Below, piece after piece: positions 18,421 through 29,472 of a stretch of DNA of 64,000 bases (positions are counted from its first letter, which is position 1; each line of letters opens with the position of its first letter). The notes beneath the pieces are model-generated. The model ran no database searches. It worked only from the letters and a program-made list of their open reading frames with translations, and was not told where the DNA came from. The translations under genes were made by a program, and so were the position numbers. Location of the stretch: assembly GCA_002690045.1 (NCBI GenBank), contig NZDE01000008.1, positions 62,001 to 126,000 on the forward strand. Reading direction: 5' to 3'. This DNA is from Alphaproteobacteria bacterium (GTDB taxonomy: Bacteria; Pseudomonadota; Alphaproteobacteria; Micavibrionales; Micavibrionaceae).

Positions 18421-20103
18421 TTAACGCTCTATGCCTTCTTCTTCCAAAAGCAATTTACGTGATAATTTACCAACAGCTGTTTTGGGCAGCGGCGTATCAC
18501 GCAGCACAATTTTGCGCGGCATTTCAATTGGTGAGATTTTATCTGCTAGGAACGTTTTTAATGCTGCTTCGCTCAGCTCTGAACCATCACGCGCTTTAAC
18601 CCACGCCCAAACGGTTTCACCGCGTTCATCATCTGGTACGCCCGCAACGATGCATTCTTCAACATCAACATGCAAAGAAATCGCGCCTTCAATCTGGGTT
18701 GGATATACATTATAGCCACGCACCAAAATCAAGTCTTTCATGCGGTCAACAAGGCGAATATAACCATCTTCGTCAATATAGCCGACATCACCTGTGTGCA
18801 AGCGGCCATTTTTAATGACTTTGTCGGTTTCTTCAGGCTTGTTGTAATAGCCCTTCATGACTTGCTGGCCTTTCAAGCAAACTTCGCCTTTCTCACCTTG
18901 CGCAAGTGGCGTTACGCCATCTTCCATATCAATAATCTCAACCAAAGTACCCGGAATAGGCATGCCAATAGTACCAACCTTCACCAAACCATTAGTCGGA
19001 TTACAGCACACCACTGGGGACGCTTCGGTAAGGCCATAGCCTTCACCAAGTTTTGCGCCTGTACGCTTTTCAAATGCGTCTTTAATACCTTGTGGCAATG
19101 GCGCACCGCCAGATAAGCAGAATTTAACAAAGGACAGGTCGAGCCCTTCACCCGCGGGATGCACCGCAAGCGCATTAAATATCGTCGGCACAGCAGGAAA
19201 GAATGTTGGCTTTTTGTCTTTCAGCAGCGCAATAAACGCTTCAGGATCAAATTTAGGGACAAGAATAACTTCCATCCCCATTTTCAGCGCCATGTTCATC
19301 ACGACGGTCATAGAAAACACATGGAACAAAGGAATTGCACCAATAATACGTTCCTGACCAGGGACAACAATTGGGCTGTGCCACATTTCAATCTGTGTGG
19401 TATTCGCATATAAATTCGCATGGGTTAGCATTGCGCCTTTAGGCGTGCCTGTTGTACCGCCTGTATATTGCAACACAGCGACATCTTCTTGCGGGTTAAT
19501 CACGGGCGCAGCATAAACCCCATCATTATCTATGATATCACCATAGGCGATATATTCGTCACCAGATGGCGTAGCTGCATCCGCTGCGCCGCTTGGGCAT
19601 AAAATTATGCCTTTCATGCGGGTAGAGCCAAGAACATGATCAGCTTTATCAAACAAAGTTGGCATATCTAACGTCACCATATAGTCAGTTTCGCTATCAC
19701 CAATTTGATATTCAAGTTCCCGTTCAACATAAAGCGGGTTATAATTTACGACCGTTGCGCCTGTTTTTAAAACGCCATAATAGAACGCAACAGAATAATG
19801 CGTGTTCGGCATGAACAGACCAATTTTAGTGCCTTTGCCCACGCCCATTTTTTGTAAGCCTGCCGCAACCTTGTTAACCAATGCCCCAAGTTCGGCATAA
19901 GTCATAGACATGCCTTCAAAATAAATAGCCGGACGCGCCGCAAACTGTTTTACAGATTCATCAAGAATATCGAAAACAGGTGCAACCGCAACATCAACAT
20001 CCCAAGAAAGCCCCTCAGGATACGCTTTATTCCAAATGATATTCCCAGATACTGCAGTGTTATTAGCACCCATAGCGGATGCGGCCATCGCATTGTTTTG
20101 CAT
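18421..20103 (-). CDS. fadD: Long-chain fatty acid-CoA ligase
   Basis: A 560-residue AMP-forming ligase. The P-loop is YTGGTTGTPKGAMLTH, the adenine motif EGYGLTEASPVVC, and the hinge region GRLHTGDVGYIDEDGYIRLVDRMKDLILVRGYNVYP ends with the carboxy-terminal lysine in LPKTAVGKLSRK. The order and spacing match bacterial FadD, which converts free fatty acids to acyl-CoA at the inner membrane. The start has a GGGGAAA a few bases upstream. It is the first gene of a minus-strand group with the GNAT and amidase. The Ala/Met-rich first 20 residues are unusual but plausible. Confidence 0.93.
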   Translation of the reverse strand: MQNNAMAASAMGANNTAVSGNIIWNKAYPEGLSWDVDVAVAPVFDILDESVKQFAARPAIYFEGMSMTYAELGALVNKVAAGLQKMGVGKGTKIGLFMPNTHYSVAFYYGVLKTGATVVNYNPLYVERELEYQIGDSETDYMVTLDMPTLFDKADHVLGSTRMKGIILCPSGAADAATPSGDEYIAYGDIIDNDGVYAAPVINPQEDVAVLQYTGGTTGTPKGAMLTHANLYANTTQIEMWHSPIVVPGQERIIGAIPLFHVFSMTVVMNMALKMGMEVILVPKFDPEAFIALLKDKKPTFFPAVPTIFNALAVHPAGEGLDLSFVKFCLSGGAPLPQGIKDAFEKRTGAKLGEGYGLTEASPVVCCNPTNGLVKVGTIGMPIPGTLVEIIDMEDGVTPLAQGEKGEVCLKGQQVMKGYYNKPEETDKVIKNGRLHTGDVGYIDEDGYIRLVDRMKDLILVRGYNVYPTQIEGAISLHVDVEECIVAGVPDDERGETVWAWVKARDGSELSEAALKTFLADKISPIEMPRKIVLRDTPLPKTAVGKLSRKLLLEEEGIER

Positions 20104-20241
20104 AACATTTCCCCATGAAGTTTTCTATTTCTGTATTAGGAAAAATCTTTAGCAGATGGGTAAACAAAATCAAGATAGAAACATTGCTGCAGAGCACAAA
20201 ACTTGCCCAGCGTATCACATATCTAGCCAATAAATAATGCC

Positions 20242-20622
20242 TTAGCGCTCTTGTTTATAAAAGATTTTCTGGCCAACCATAGCTTCAGCAGCAAAAGCGA
20301 TCAAATACTCTGGGTATTGGGGACAAAACTCATCAACCCAACCCAAAATCATATTGGTGTTTAGCGTACTAATATCATATTGACGCTTGCTTTTTACTGC
20401 ACGCAGACGGTTCATGGCAGAAAAATAACCATAGACCCATGACACCAATGTCGCACGAACCGTGCCATCTTTTTCAGCGTCGAGCCATTGACCACATGTT
20501 AACGACCCTGCACCGATAAGCTGAATCTGCGCATCATTCTGCGGGTTTTGCGCGTGCGCCTGTGTCCCCGCTGCGCCCAAAGCAATAGCCATGACCCCAA
20601 AAAATAATAAAAAAATTCGCAT
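20242..20622 (-). CDS. Secreted Rap1a/Tai-like small protein
   Basis: 126 residues with a signal peptide (MRIFLLFFGVMAIALGAAGTQAHA, cleavage near residue 24). The mature part has the pattern TCGQWL, VYGYFSAMNRLR, WVDEFCPQYPEYLIAFAAEAMV, which resembles the Rap1a/Tai domain (two cysteines bridging helices) found in type VI immunity proteins and in many unrelated periplasmic proteins. No type VI genes are near, so a housekeeping role is as likely. The start was set at the ATG preceded by AGGG; longer upstream reading is possible but lacks a ribosome binding site. Confidence 0.65.
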   Translation of the reverse strand: MRIFLLFFGVMAIALGAAGTQAHAQNPQNDAQIQLIGAGSLTCGQWLDAEKDGTVRATLVSWVYGYFSAMNRLRAVKSKRQYDISTLNTNMILGWVDEFCPQYPEYLIAFAAEAMVGQKIFYKQER

Positions 20623-20748
20623 AAAAACCCTATATTTCAAATAAGTTTGAACGCCCAGAATACCTTTGATTAGCGCTTGATGCAAGTGACCTGCCGCAAA
20701 CAGAAAGCAAAAAAAGCAACTGCTGACAAGAAACAAAAATTTGATCAA

Positions 20749-20785
20749 AAAAAGCGCGCATATTGTAATAATATGCGCGCTTTTT
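20749..20785 (-). terminator. Strong intrinsic terminator after katG
   Basis: A perfect 16-bp inverted repeat (AAAAAGCGCGCATATT / AATATGCGCGCTTTTT) with a 5-base loop, just past the katG stop, with T runs on both sides, so probably bidirectional. Confidence 0.85.
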
Positions 20786-20808
20786 GATGCATCTATATTT
20801 AGGCTTAG

Positions 20809-23402
<2,594 letters not shown>

Positions 23403-23460
23403 GACATAAATATTAGGGCGAAAAAATCTTTAATCAATAAATTTTTTTATATTTTAAAAA

Positions 23461-23482
23461 TTAAGAATTATATTATAGACAT
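23461..23482. promoter_or_regulatory. Candidate Fur/PerR-type operator upstream of the regulator gene
   Basis: The minus-strand sequence CTATAATATAATTCTTA loosely resembles the PerR/Fur box core (TTATAATnATTATAA) and lies 60-80 bases before the regulator start. The surroundings are AT-rich, so chance similarity is real. Confidence 0.25.
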
Positions 23483-23559
23483 TTCAAAGTATCAAAAAAA
23501 TGCAGAAAAGTTCGTTTTGTAAGGCCGCATAGAGGAGAATCTTTGTCGAACCAAGAAGA

Positions 23560-23654
23560 TTGGGTATTATTGGGTAGTTTATTGGGTATCTAAAAACTCG
23601 ACTTTAATACATTTCTATTCTATAATTGGGTATTATTGGGTAAAAAAATGGGTA
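23560..23654 (+). repeat. Six-copy TTGGGTA array covering the fic promoter and start
   Basis: TTGGGTA begins at 23560, 23570, 23582, 23626 and 23636, and ATGGGTA at 23648. They form two three-copy modules with the same inner spacing (10 then 12) set 66 bases apart, so each module is a ~30-bp near-identical direct repeat. The last copy contains the ATG of fic. This looks like a tandem operator placed on one face of the helix. Confidence 0.85.
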
Positions 23655-24706
23655 TCATGTTTAAAACAGACACATTAAATATTAGCATGGAAATGCTTTC
23701 ACTTATTTCGTCTTTGGATGAATTCAAAGGCGCGTGGCAAGCTTTAGGCAGACTGGCACCAGAAAGACTTTCTGCATTAAAACGTGTAGCCACAATAGAA
23801 AGCATTGGTTCATCCACGCGCATCGAAGGCAGCAAACTTTCAAACCAAGAAATCGAGAAACTTTTAAGTAACATTGACATACAATCATTCGACACGCGCG
23901 ATGAGCAAGAGGTCGCGGGCTATTCAGAAGTCATGGATCTTATTTTTGAGCACGCAGCAGAAATTCCTTTGTCAGAAAACTACATCAAACAACTTCATCG
24001 TGACCTGCTGAAATATAGCAACAAAGATGAAGGGCATCGCGGCGAGTACAAAACCAACACAAACCATGTTGAAGCTTTTGCACCAAATGGTGATAGCTTA
24101 GGGATTATATTTGAAACAGCAACGCCATTTGATACACCACGACTTATGCGTGAATTAGTCGAATGGGCAACAACTTCTTTAAAAACCAAAAGCCTGCACC
24201 CACTTTTAATTACCGGCATATTTGTTGTCGTGTTTTTAGAAATACATCCATTTCAGGATGGGAATGGGCGTTTATCGCGTGTCTTAACGACACTTCTATT
24301 ATTAAAATCTGGATATAGCTATGTGCCTTACAGCTCACTTGAAAGTATTATTGAGCGCAGTAAAGATGCTTATTATCTGGCACTAAGAAAAACGCAAGGC
24401 ACTATCAGAACAAACAATCCTGATTGGCAGCTTTGGCTACTGTTCTTCCTACATGCGCTTAAGAAACAAAAAAAGAATCTTGAAAAGAAAATTGAGCGTG
24501 AAAAAATCATACTCGGCCAGCTTCCTGAACTTTCAATACAAATCATAGAATTTGTGAAGTCACATGGGCGTGGCACGATCAGCGATATCGAGAAAACAAC
24601 CAATGCAAATCGTAACACGATTAAAAAACATCTAGCCCAGCTCGTCGAAGAAGGACATATCGCAAAACACGGTGCAGGTCGAGGCGTCTGGTACAGCACA
24701 ATTTAA
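23648..24706 (+). CDS. Fic family AMPylase-type protein with C-terminal winged helix
   Basis: A 352-residue Fic protein. The catalytic loop HPFQDGNGR is at about 200-208, complete with the general-base histidine. An N-terminal inhibitory helix with the (S/T)xxxE(G/N) pattern (STRIEG, residues ~56-61) makes it class II, self-inhibited by its own glutamate. A winged-helix DNA-binding segment at the end (GTISDIEKTTNANRNTIKKHLAQLVEEGHIAKHG) could bind its own promoter. Fic enzymes transfer AMP to protein hydroxyls; the target is unknown. ATG at 23648 was preferred; TTG at 23636 and ATG at 23657 are possible. It stands alone, divergent from the Fur-family gene. Confidence 0.9.
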   Translation: MGIMFKTDTLNISMEMLSLISSLDEFKGAWQALGRLAPERLSALKRVATIESIGSSTRIEGSKLSNQEIEKLLSNIDIQSFDTRDEQEVAGYSEVMDLIFEHAAEIPLSENYIKQLHRDLLKYSNKDEGHRGEYKTNTNHVEAFAPNGDSLGIIFETATPFDTPRLMRELVEWATTSLKTKSLHPLLITGIFVVVFLEIHPFQDGNGRLSRVLTTLLLLKSGYSYVPYSSLESIIERSKDAYYLALRKTQGTIRTNNPDWQLWLLFFLHALKKQKKNLEKKIEREKIILGQLPELSIQIIEFVKSHGRGTISDIEKTTNANRNTIKKHLAQLVEEGHIAKHGAGRGVWYSTI

Positions 24707-24717
24707 TGATCACTTAC

Positions 24718-24739
24718 ACATGACTAGCTACTAGCATGT
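24718..24739 (+). terminator. Possible terminator after fic
   Basis: An imperfect hairpin ACATG-A-CTAG / CTAG-CATGT with a 3-base loop 12 bases past the fic stop. There is no immediate T tract, so termination is uncertain. Confidence 0.35.
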
Positions 24740-24945
24740 ATTATCAGCCATAATATTTTTTCTCATGGAAATATAATTTAACGAAATTTCTCGACCTCCC
24801 ACCTAATTTTCAAATGAGAATAACCAGAAATTTCCACCAAGTTTCTCAATTCTCACTGAGGGGTCAACAGGGCCATCCCCACGGAAGCCCGCAACACGCG
24901 CCGCACACGGCGAAAAATAAAAATTGTTTAAAATCAATGGGTTAG

Positions 24946-25034
24946 TGGCGGAGATGACAGGATTCGAACCTGCGAGGGGTTGCCCCCAACACGCTTTCCA
25001 GGCGTGCGCCTTAAACCGCTCGGCCACATCTCCG
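24946..25034 (-). tRNA. tRNA-Ser (GGA anticodon)
   Basis: On the minus strand: acceptor CGGAGAT paired with ATCTCCG, serine-type D arm (GGCCGAGCGG), anticodon loop CTGGAAAGC giving anticodon GGA, a long class II variable arm, T arm GGTTCGAATCC and an encoded CCA end. All arms fold, so the gene is intact. It lies between the Fic gene and a small membrane-protein gene. Confidence 0.96.
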
Positions 25035-25180
25035 TTTGGGTGTTTGCGGTAGATGCGCAAATTAGCGGGTCTTGCGTGTAAAGGCAAGCCCTAACTTACC
25101 GATATTTACTTGAAACACCACAGACAAATAAGAAGCGTCGATTTAGGCTTTATTAATATATTAGATGTATATTATATATA

Positions 25181-25208
25181 TTGACTAATTTATATATGGG
25201 TCTATAGG
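25181..25208 (+). promoter_or_regulatory. Candidate sigma-70 promoter
   Basis: TTGACT, 16 bases, TATAGG, in a very AT-rich stretch about 30 bases before the 25238 gene. Confidence 0.4.
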
Positions 25209-25237
25209 GTTTATATGGGGGCAGAGAATGGGATATT

Positions 25238-25660
25238 ATGTTACGTTTCTGCTTTTACTTATTTTTGGCTGCACTGCCGGTCTTTGCAACAATCATTCAT
25301 GACGCCTATATAGGCGTCGGGCGCGGTATTGAGCTGCAGCCGCTCGGCTACTACGTGTATAATTATACACCAAGTGTTTTTTATTGGATTAAAGGCACTT
25401 TTGCTGACACTGGTTTTACAGGCATAATTTCTACACTTATGAAGACAAGCCTGTTTACTTATAGTTTTGTGATTTCATCCGCAGCGGCGGCATATGTCAT
25501 CCATGCCAAGGTAAACAATAAAGGCCCATTCCGTAATTACCTTAAAGACATTCCTAAATTACAAAAGAAATGGATGAATAGTGATGCCCTAGGCGCACGT
25601 TTCAGCGGCGGCAAAGCGCACATCAAGCCGCAAATCCACAACGATAACGAGGCCGCATAA
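25238..25660 (+). CDS. Hypothetical membrane protein
   Basis: A 140-residue protein with an N-terminal hydrophobic helix (FCFYLFLAALPVFATII) and a second membrane segment at about 70-88 (TYSFVISSAAAAYVIHA), then a basic, Lys-rich cytoplasmic tail (RNYLKDIPKLQKKW). It has a ribosome binding site GGGA five bases before the ATG. I cannot assign a family. It is convergent with the hydrolase gene, separated by a single base. Confidence 0.65.
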   Translation: MLRFCFYLFLAALPVFATIIHDAYIGVGRGIELQPLGYYVYNYTPSVFYWIKGTFADTGFTGIISTLMKTSLFTYSFVISSAAAAYVIHAKVNNKGPFRNYLKDIPKLQKKWMNSDALGARFSGGKAHIKPQIHNDNEAA

Positions 25661-25661
25661 A

Positions 25662-26426
25662 TTAAAACGCGACCTGCTCGTTCAAATGTTCAATGGCCTT
25701 ATTAAGGCGCACTAAGTCCTGCGGGCGGGACACATTATGCGCCGCATCTTTAATCAGCTCAACAATGACATTATCGGATTCAACATTCTCACTAATAAAG
25801 CTTGCCGTTTCCCATGGCACTTCTGTATCCAAGACGCCCTGTACCAAATAAACAGGGCAAGTAATTGGCACGAGATCATCACGGTCAAAAACATAGTTGG
25901 CTCCACCGTCTTCCAACAGGGCGCGGGTGAATATATAGGGTTCATCCGAATAATCATTAGGGATTTCCGCGCGGCCAATTTCATTCATTTGTTGCTGTTG
26001 TTCTTCTGGCAAATCATCATAAATTCGGCCTGTGAAATCAGGCGCAGCCGCAATGCCCATTAAAGCGGCGATACGGTCTGGTCGTTTTATCGCACATAGA
26101 AGCGATATCCACCCCCCCATTGAAGATCCAACCAGTATAATAGGCCCCTCAATCACCTTATCAATTATGGTTAGCGCATCCGCGCACCATGACCCAATTG
26201 TCCCATCAACAAATTCACCGTCGGACAAGCCGTGCCCCGTATAGTCAAAACGTACATAGCTTTGCCCACGCGCCTTAGAACATTCTTCTAAATATGTGGC
26301 TTTACTGCCCATCATGTCAGATTTAAAGCCACCACAAAACATCACTGTTGGCAGCTTTGGATCACCTTTATAATGGAAATAGGCAAGATTTTGTCCTTTT
26401 GCATTGGCAATTTGCTGATGGCTCAT
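25662..26426 (-). CDS. Alpha/beta hydrolase
   Basis: A 254-residue alpha/beta-hydrolase fold enzyme. The nucleophile elbow is VGSSMGGW (Ser in GSSMG), the acid is probably Asp in VQGVLDTEVPWE and the histidine lies in KDAAHNVSRP. An HG-type oxyanion region (MFCGGFKSDM) follows the first strand. The overall pattern is like ABHD10/YqiA-type esterases or thioesterases. It is cytoplasmic and stands alone, divergent from the glycosyltransferase genes. Confidence 0.85.
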   Translation of the reverse strand: MSHQQIANAKGQNLAYFHYKGDPKLPTVMFCGGFKSDMMGSKATYLEECSKARGQSYVRFDYTGHGLSDGEFVDGTIGSWCADALTIIDKVIEGPIILVGSSMGGWISLLCAIKRPDRIAALMGIAAAPDFTGRIYDDLPEEQQQQMNEIGRAEIPNDYSDEPYIFTRALLEDGGANYVFDRDDLVPITCPVYLVQGVLDTEVPWETASFISENVESDNVIVELIKDAAHNVSRPQDLVRLNKAIEHLNEQVAF

Positions 26427-26544
26427 GCTATATATGTCCTGTTCTGGTTAATTACGGGAACGTGTCAAGATTCTGACCTTATTAATTTTAGGCGGATCGC
26501 GCAGAAAACAAAAGATCAAATTTTTAATTTATTGACCAATCGCC

Positions 26545-27765
26545 ATGACTGAGCATTTACCAGTAGACATTACCGCACAAAACACAGCGCAGAAACCACC
26601 TGTTATCATGCAGATTATTCCTGAACTTGGCCCAGGCGGGGCGGAACAGGGCTGCATTGACGTTGCCAACGCTATACAGAATGCGGGCGGCAAAGCGATT
26701 GTGGTTTCACATGGCGGTGACCGCGTTCATGAAATTACGCGCAACCACGTCACCCATATAAATCTGCCCGTACACAGCAAAAACCCGCTCGCATTATGGC
26801 GTAATGTTAAGCGTCTAAGAAAATTAATTGAACAGCATCAGGTTGATATCGTTCATGTCCGTTCACGCGCACCAGCATGGAGCGCTTATCAAGCATGTAA
26901 AGGCACAAAAGCACGCTATATGACGACATGCCACGCGCCATATAATTATCACTCTAAGGCGAAGCAATTTTATAATTCGGCCATCGCCAAGGGTGAACGC
27001 GTCATCGCCATTTCTGAATATGTACGCAACTACCTAATCAATGGCTATAGCCTAAATGACAAAACCATCCGTCTAATCCACCGCGGCATCCCGATTGAGA
27101 AATTCCACCCAACCGTAGTTTCGCCAGAGCGCATGATTACGCTCAACAAAGACTGGCGCATCCCTGAAAGCGCATCCGTTATTTTATTGCCCGGACGTTT
27201 AACACGTTGGAAGGGACAAGCTGTCCTTATCGAAGCGATGGCGCAGATTAAAAATAAAGACGTCTACGCCGTATTAATCGGCTCTGACCAAGGCCGCACA
27301 GAATACCGCAAAGAGCTAGAAACATTAATGGAAGAAAAAGGGCTGTCTGGCCAAGTACGTATTGTTGACCACTGTAACGATATGCCAGCCGCCTATATGC
27401 TTTCAACCGTTGTGGTGTCTGCATCAACCGACCCTGAAGGCTTTGGCCGCATTCCTGTCGAAGCACAAGCCATGGGGCGTCCAATTATTGGGACAGATCA
27501 TGGCGGCGCACAAGAAACGATTTTGCGCGGTGAAACAGGCTGGTTAATTCCACCCAATGACCCAAAAGCATTGGCGCAAGCAATTACCGAAGCCCTTGCC
27601 CTCAACAACGCGCAGCGCGCTGTTTTAGCAACCCGCGCCATGAACCACGTCATGCAAAACTTTACAAAAGAAATCATGATTGATAAAACCCTTGCTGTAT
27701 ATACCGAATTATTAGAAGGTAAAGACAACGCGGCAACCGCGCCCAAAATGGCGCATGTCGCTTGA
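26545..27765 (+). CDS. Family 4 glycosyltransferase
   Basis: A 406-residue GT-B glycosyltransferase of CAZy family GT4. The N-terminal domain has the PGGAEQG loop, and the C-terminal domain carries PGRLTRWKGQAVLIEA and the donor-binding EGFGRIPVEAQAMGRPIIGTDHGG (E-x7-E). Its donor and acceptor cannot be read from sequence. The next gene, a GT9 heptosyltransferase-like enzyme, starts 9 bases after its stop, so a role in lipopolysaccharide core or other surface glycan assembly on the cytoplasmic face is likely. Confidence 0.93.
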   Translation: MTEHLPVDITAQNTAQKPPVIMQIIPELGPGGAEQGCIDVANAIQNAGGKAIVVSHGGDRVHEITRNHVTHINLPVHSKNPLALWRNVKRLRKLIEQHQVDIVHVRSRAPAWSAYQACKGTKARYMTTCHAPYNYHSKAKQFYNSAIAKGERVIAISEYVRNYLINGYSLNDKTIRLIHRGIPIEKFHPTVVSPERMITLNKDWRIPESASVILLPGRLTRWKGQAVLIEAMAQIKNKDVYAVLIGSDQGRTEYRKELETLMEEKGLSGQVRIVDHCNDMPAAYMLSTVVVSASTDPEGFGRIPVEAQAMGRPIIGTDHGGAQETILRGETGWLIPPNDPKALAQAITEALALNNAQRAVLATRAMNHVMQNFTKEIMIDKTLAVYTELLEGKDNAATAPKMAHVA

Positions 27766-27773
27766 GAAGCCCC

Positions 27774-28724
27774 ATGAACGCAGCGCAGAATAATGAACAT
27801 ATATTGGTAATTAAACTTTCCGCCTTGGGGGACTTTATTCAAGCCCTAGGCCCTATGAAAGCTATTCGCGCGCACCATCCTGATGCGAAAATCACCTTGC
27901 TGACCACCAAAGCATTTAAAAACTTTGGCGAAGAATGTGGTTATTTTGATGATGTCTGGATTGACGAACGTCCAAAATGGTTCAACTTATCTGGCTGGGC
28001 AAATTTATCACGCCGCTTAAACAATGCAGGCATTACCCGCGTCTATGATTTGCAAAATAACGACCGTACGCGCTTTTATTTTAAACTCTTTGCAGGGGCG
28101 CAGCGCCCTGAATGGGTCGGCACAGCAAAAGGCGGTTCGCACTATAATAATTCCGAAGAACGTACCGCTGGAAACGCCTTCAACGGCCATAAAAACACAC
28201 TGGCCTTAGCGGGCATTAATAATATTGATATTGATGATCTATCATGGATTCAGGCAGATATATCCGAACTGCCACTTAAAAAACCTTATGCAGTTTTAGT
28301 AGCAGGCTGCGCGCCATCACGCCCTGAAAAACGCTGGCCGCATGAAAATTTTGCCACTATTGGCAATAATCTCGTCAAGCAAGGTATTCAACCCGTATTG
28401 ATCGGCACGAATGCTGAAGTAGAAATTAATAAAGCTATTAAAGCCGCTTGCCCAGATGCGCTAGACCTCACCAATCAAACAAGCATTAAACAAATTGCTG
28501 TTTTGGGGCGTGAAGCAAAATTATGCGTTACGAATGATACGGGCCCTGCGCACATAATTGGTGTAACGGGTTGCCCCAGTTTTGTCCTCTTCAGCACACA
28601 AGGGTCAAACCCTGATAAACACGCGCCTTTAGGGCACAATATTCAGAAATTCATAGCCGAAGATATTTTGACTATCACATCGGACCAAGTCTGGCGCGAG
28701 ATAGACCCAAAAGTAAAAGACTGA
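27774..28724 (+). CDS. Family 9 glycosyltransferase (heptosyltransferase-like)
   Basis: A 316-residue GT-B protein of the ADP-heptose:LPS heptosyltransferase family (GT9). Motifs: the N-terminal ILVIKLSALGDFIQALGPMKAIR, and the donor-binding TNDTGPAHIIGVTGCPSFVLF near the end. The start at 27774 has GAGA seven bases upstream; TTG at 27762 overlaps the previous stop and is less likely. With the GT4 gene before it this forms a small surface-glycan operon. Confidence 0.9.
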   Translation: MNAAQNNEHILVIKLSALGDFIQALGPMKAIRAHHPDAKITLLTTKAFKNFGEECGYFDDVWIDERPKWFNLSGWANLSRRLNNAGITRVYDLQNNDRTRFYFKLFAGAQRPEWVGTAKGGSHYNNSEERTAGNAFNGHKNTLALAGINNIDIDDLSWIQADISELPLKKPYAVLVAGCAPSRPEKRWPHENFATIGNNLVKQGIQPVLIGTNAEVEINKAIKAACPDALDLTNQTSIKQIAVLGREAKLCVTNDTGPAHIIGVTGCPSFVLFSTQGSNPDKHAPLGHNIQKFIAEDILTITSDQVWREIDPKVKD

Positions 28725-28765
28725 GATCATCACAATCACAGCCTATAAAAACAAATATTCTAAAA

Positions 28766-29119
28766 TTAAGCGCTAGCGCCTTTTTTAACCAGATCTTGTT
28801 CGGTTTCATAATATTCAAGCCCGCCTTGCGGTGCGTAAATATCATATAAGCACTTCAACATAGCTTTAACCGCCTTGTCATCCAGACGGTAATAAATTGT
28901 TTGCGCATCGCGGCGCGTTACAACTAAACGGTCTCGACGTAAACGTGCAAGATGTTGTGATAATGCAGATTGTGAAAGGCCGACGATTTCTTCTAATTCA
29001 CCAACACATTTTTCGCCTTTATATAAAGCGCACATGATGATTAACCGGCGTTCATTTGAAAGCGCTTTCAGCAGCCCAACGGCAACTTCGGCGTTTTTTT
29101 CTATTTCTTGAATGTCCAT
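28766..29119 (-). CDS. ArsR-family transcriptional regulator
   Basis: A 117-residue winged-helix regulator (LLKALSNERRLIIMCAL; VGLSQSALSQHLARLRRDRLVVTRRD; TIYYRL). Cysteines are found in the KCVGEL helix (residue ~38) and in KCLYDIY (~90). Two cysteines at such places occur in the sulfide/persulfide-sensing BigR/SqrR group, but exact correspondence of the second cysteine is uncertain. Metal-sensing by the usual CxC motif is not seen. No effector operon adjoins it. Confidence 0.87.
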   Translation of the reverse strand: MDIQEIEKNAEVAVGLLKALSNERRLIIMCALYKGEKCVGELEEIVGLSQSALSQHLARLRRDRLVVTRRDAQTIYYRLDDKAVKAMLKCLYDIYAPQGGLEYYETEQDLVKKGASA

Positions 29120-29472
29120 AAGCAATTAGCTTTTAATAAAGCTACCCCCATATAAAAAATGCTCATCCCAAAAAAGCACTTAAGTAAAAAGTCTATCAAT
29201 AAAGACCTAACATAAAATTAAGATTACAAATATCTAATACAACTATACCAGCAATAATTGCAAAAAGAAACTCTACCCTAAGATTATATCTGTATGCGAT
29301 ACTAAACGTATAAGGCATGTTTTGGCAATAAAAAATCGTAAGTCTATGACAAATATTGAAATAAAAAAGAAAAAACTGATCCAAAATATTCATATATCAG
29401 TAAGAATTACATGGTACTATGAGGGTGATTAAATCTTTTAATTTCATAAAACAACATATAGGTACATCTATC
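29120..29472. other. AT-rich intergenic region before hpf
   Basis: Divergent region between the ArsR-type regulator and hpf. It is very AT-rich with no supported gene. The only longer open frame (29196-29393, minus) is hydrophobic and lacks a ribosome binding site. AGG about eleven bases before 29473 is the only hint of a ribosome binding site. I saw no sigma-54-type element. Confidence 0.5.

Noticed and set aside
24803-25087. A 94-codon minus-strand frame
   Set aside because: It runs through the tRNA-Ser gene.
29196-29393. A 65-codon hydrophobic minus-strand frame before hpf
   Set aside because: No ribosome binding site and very AT-rich DNA; probably chance.
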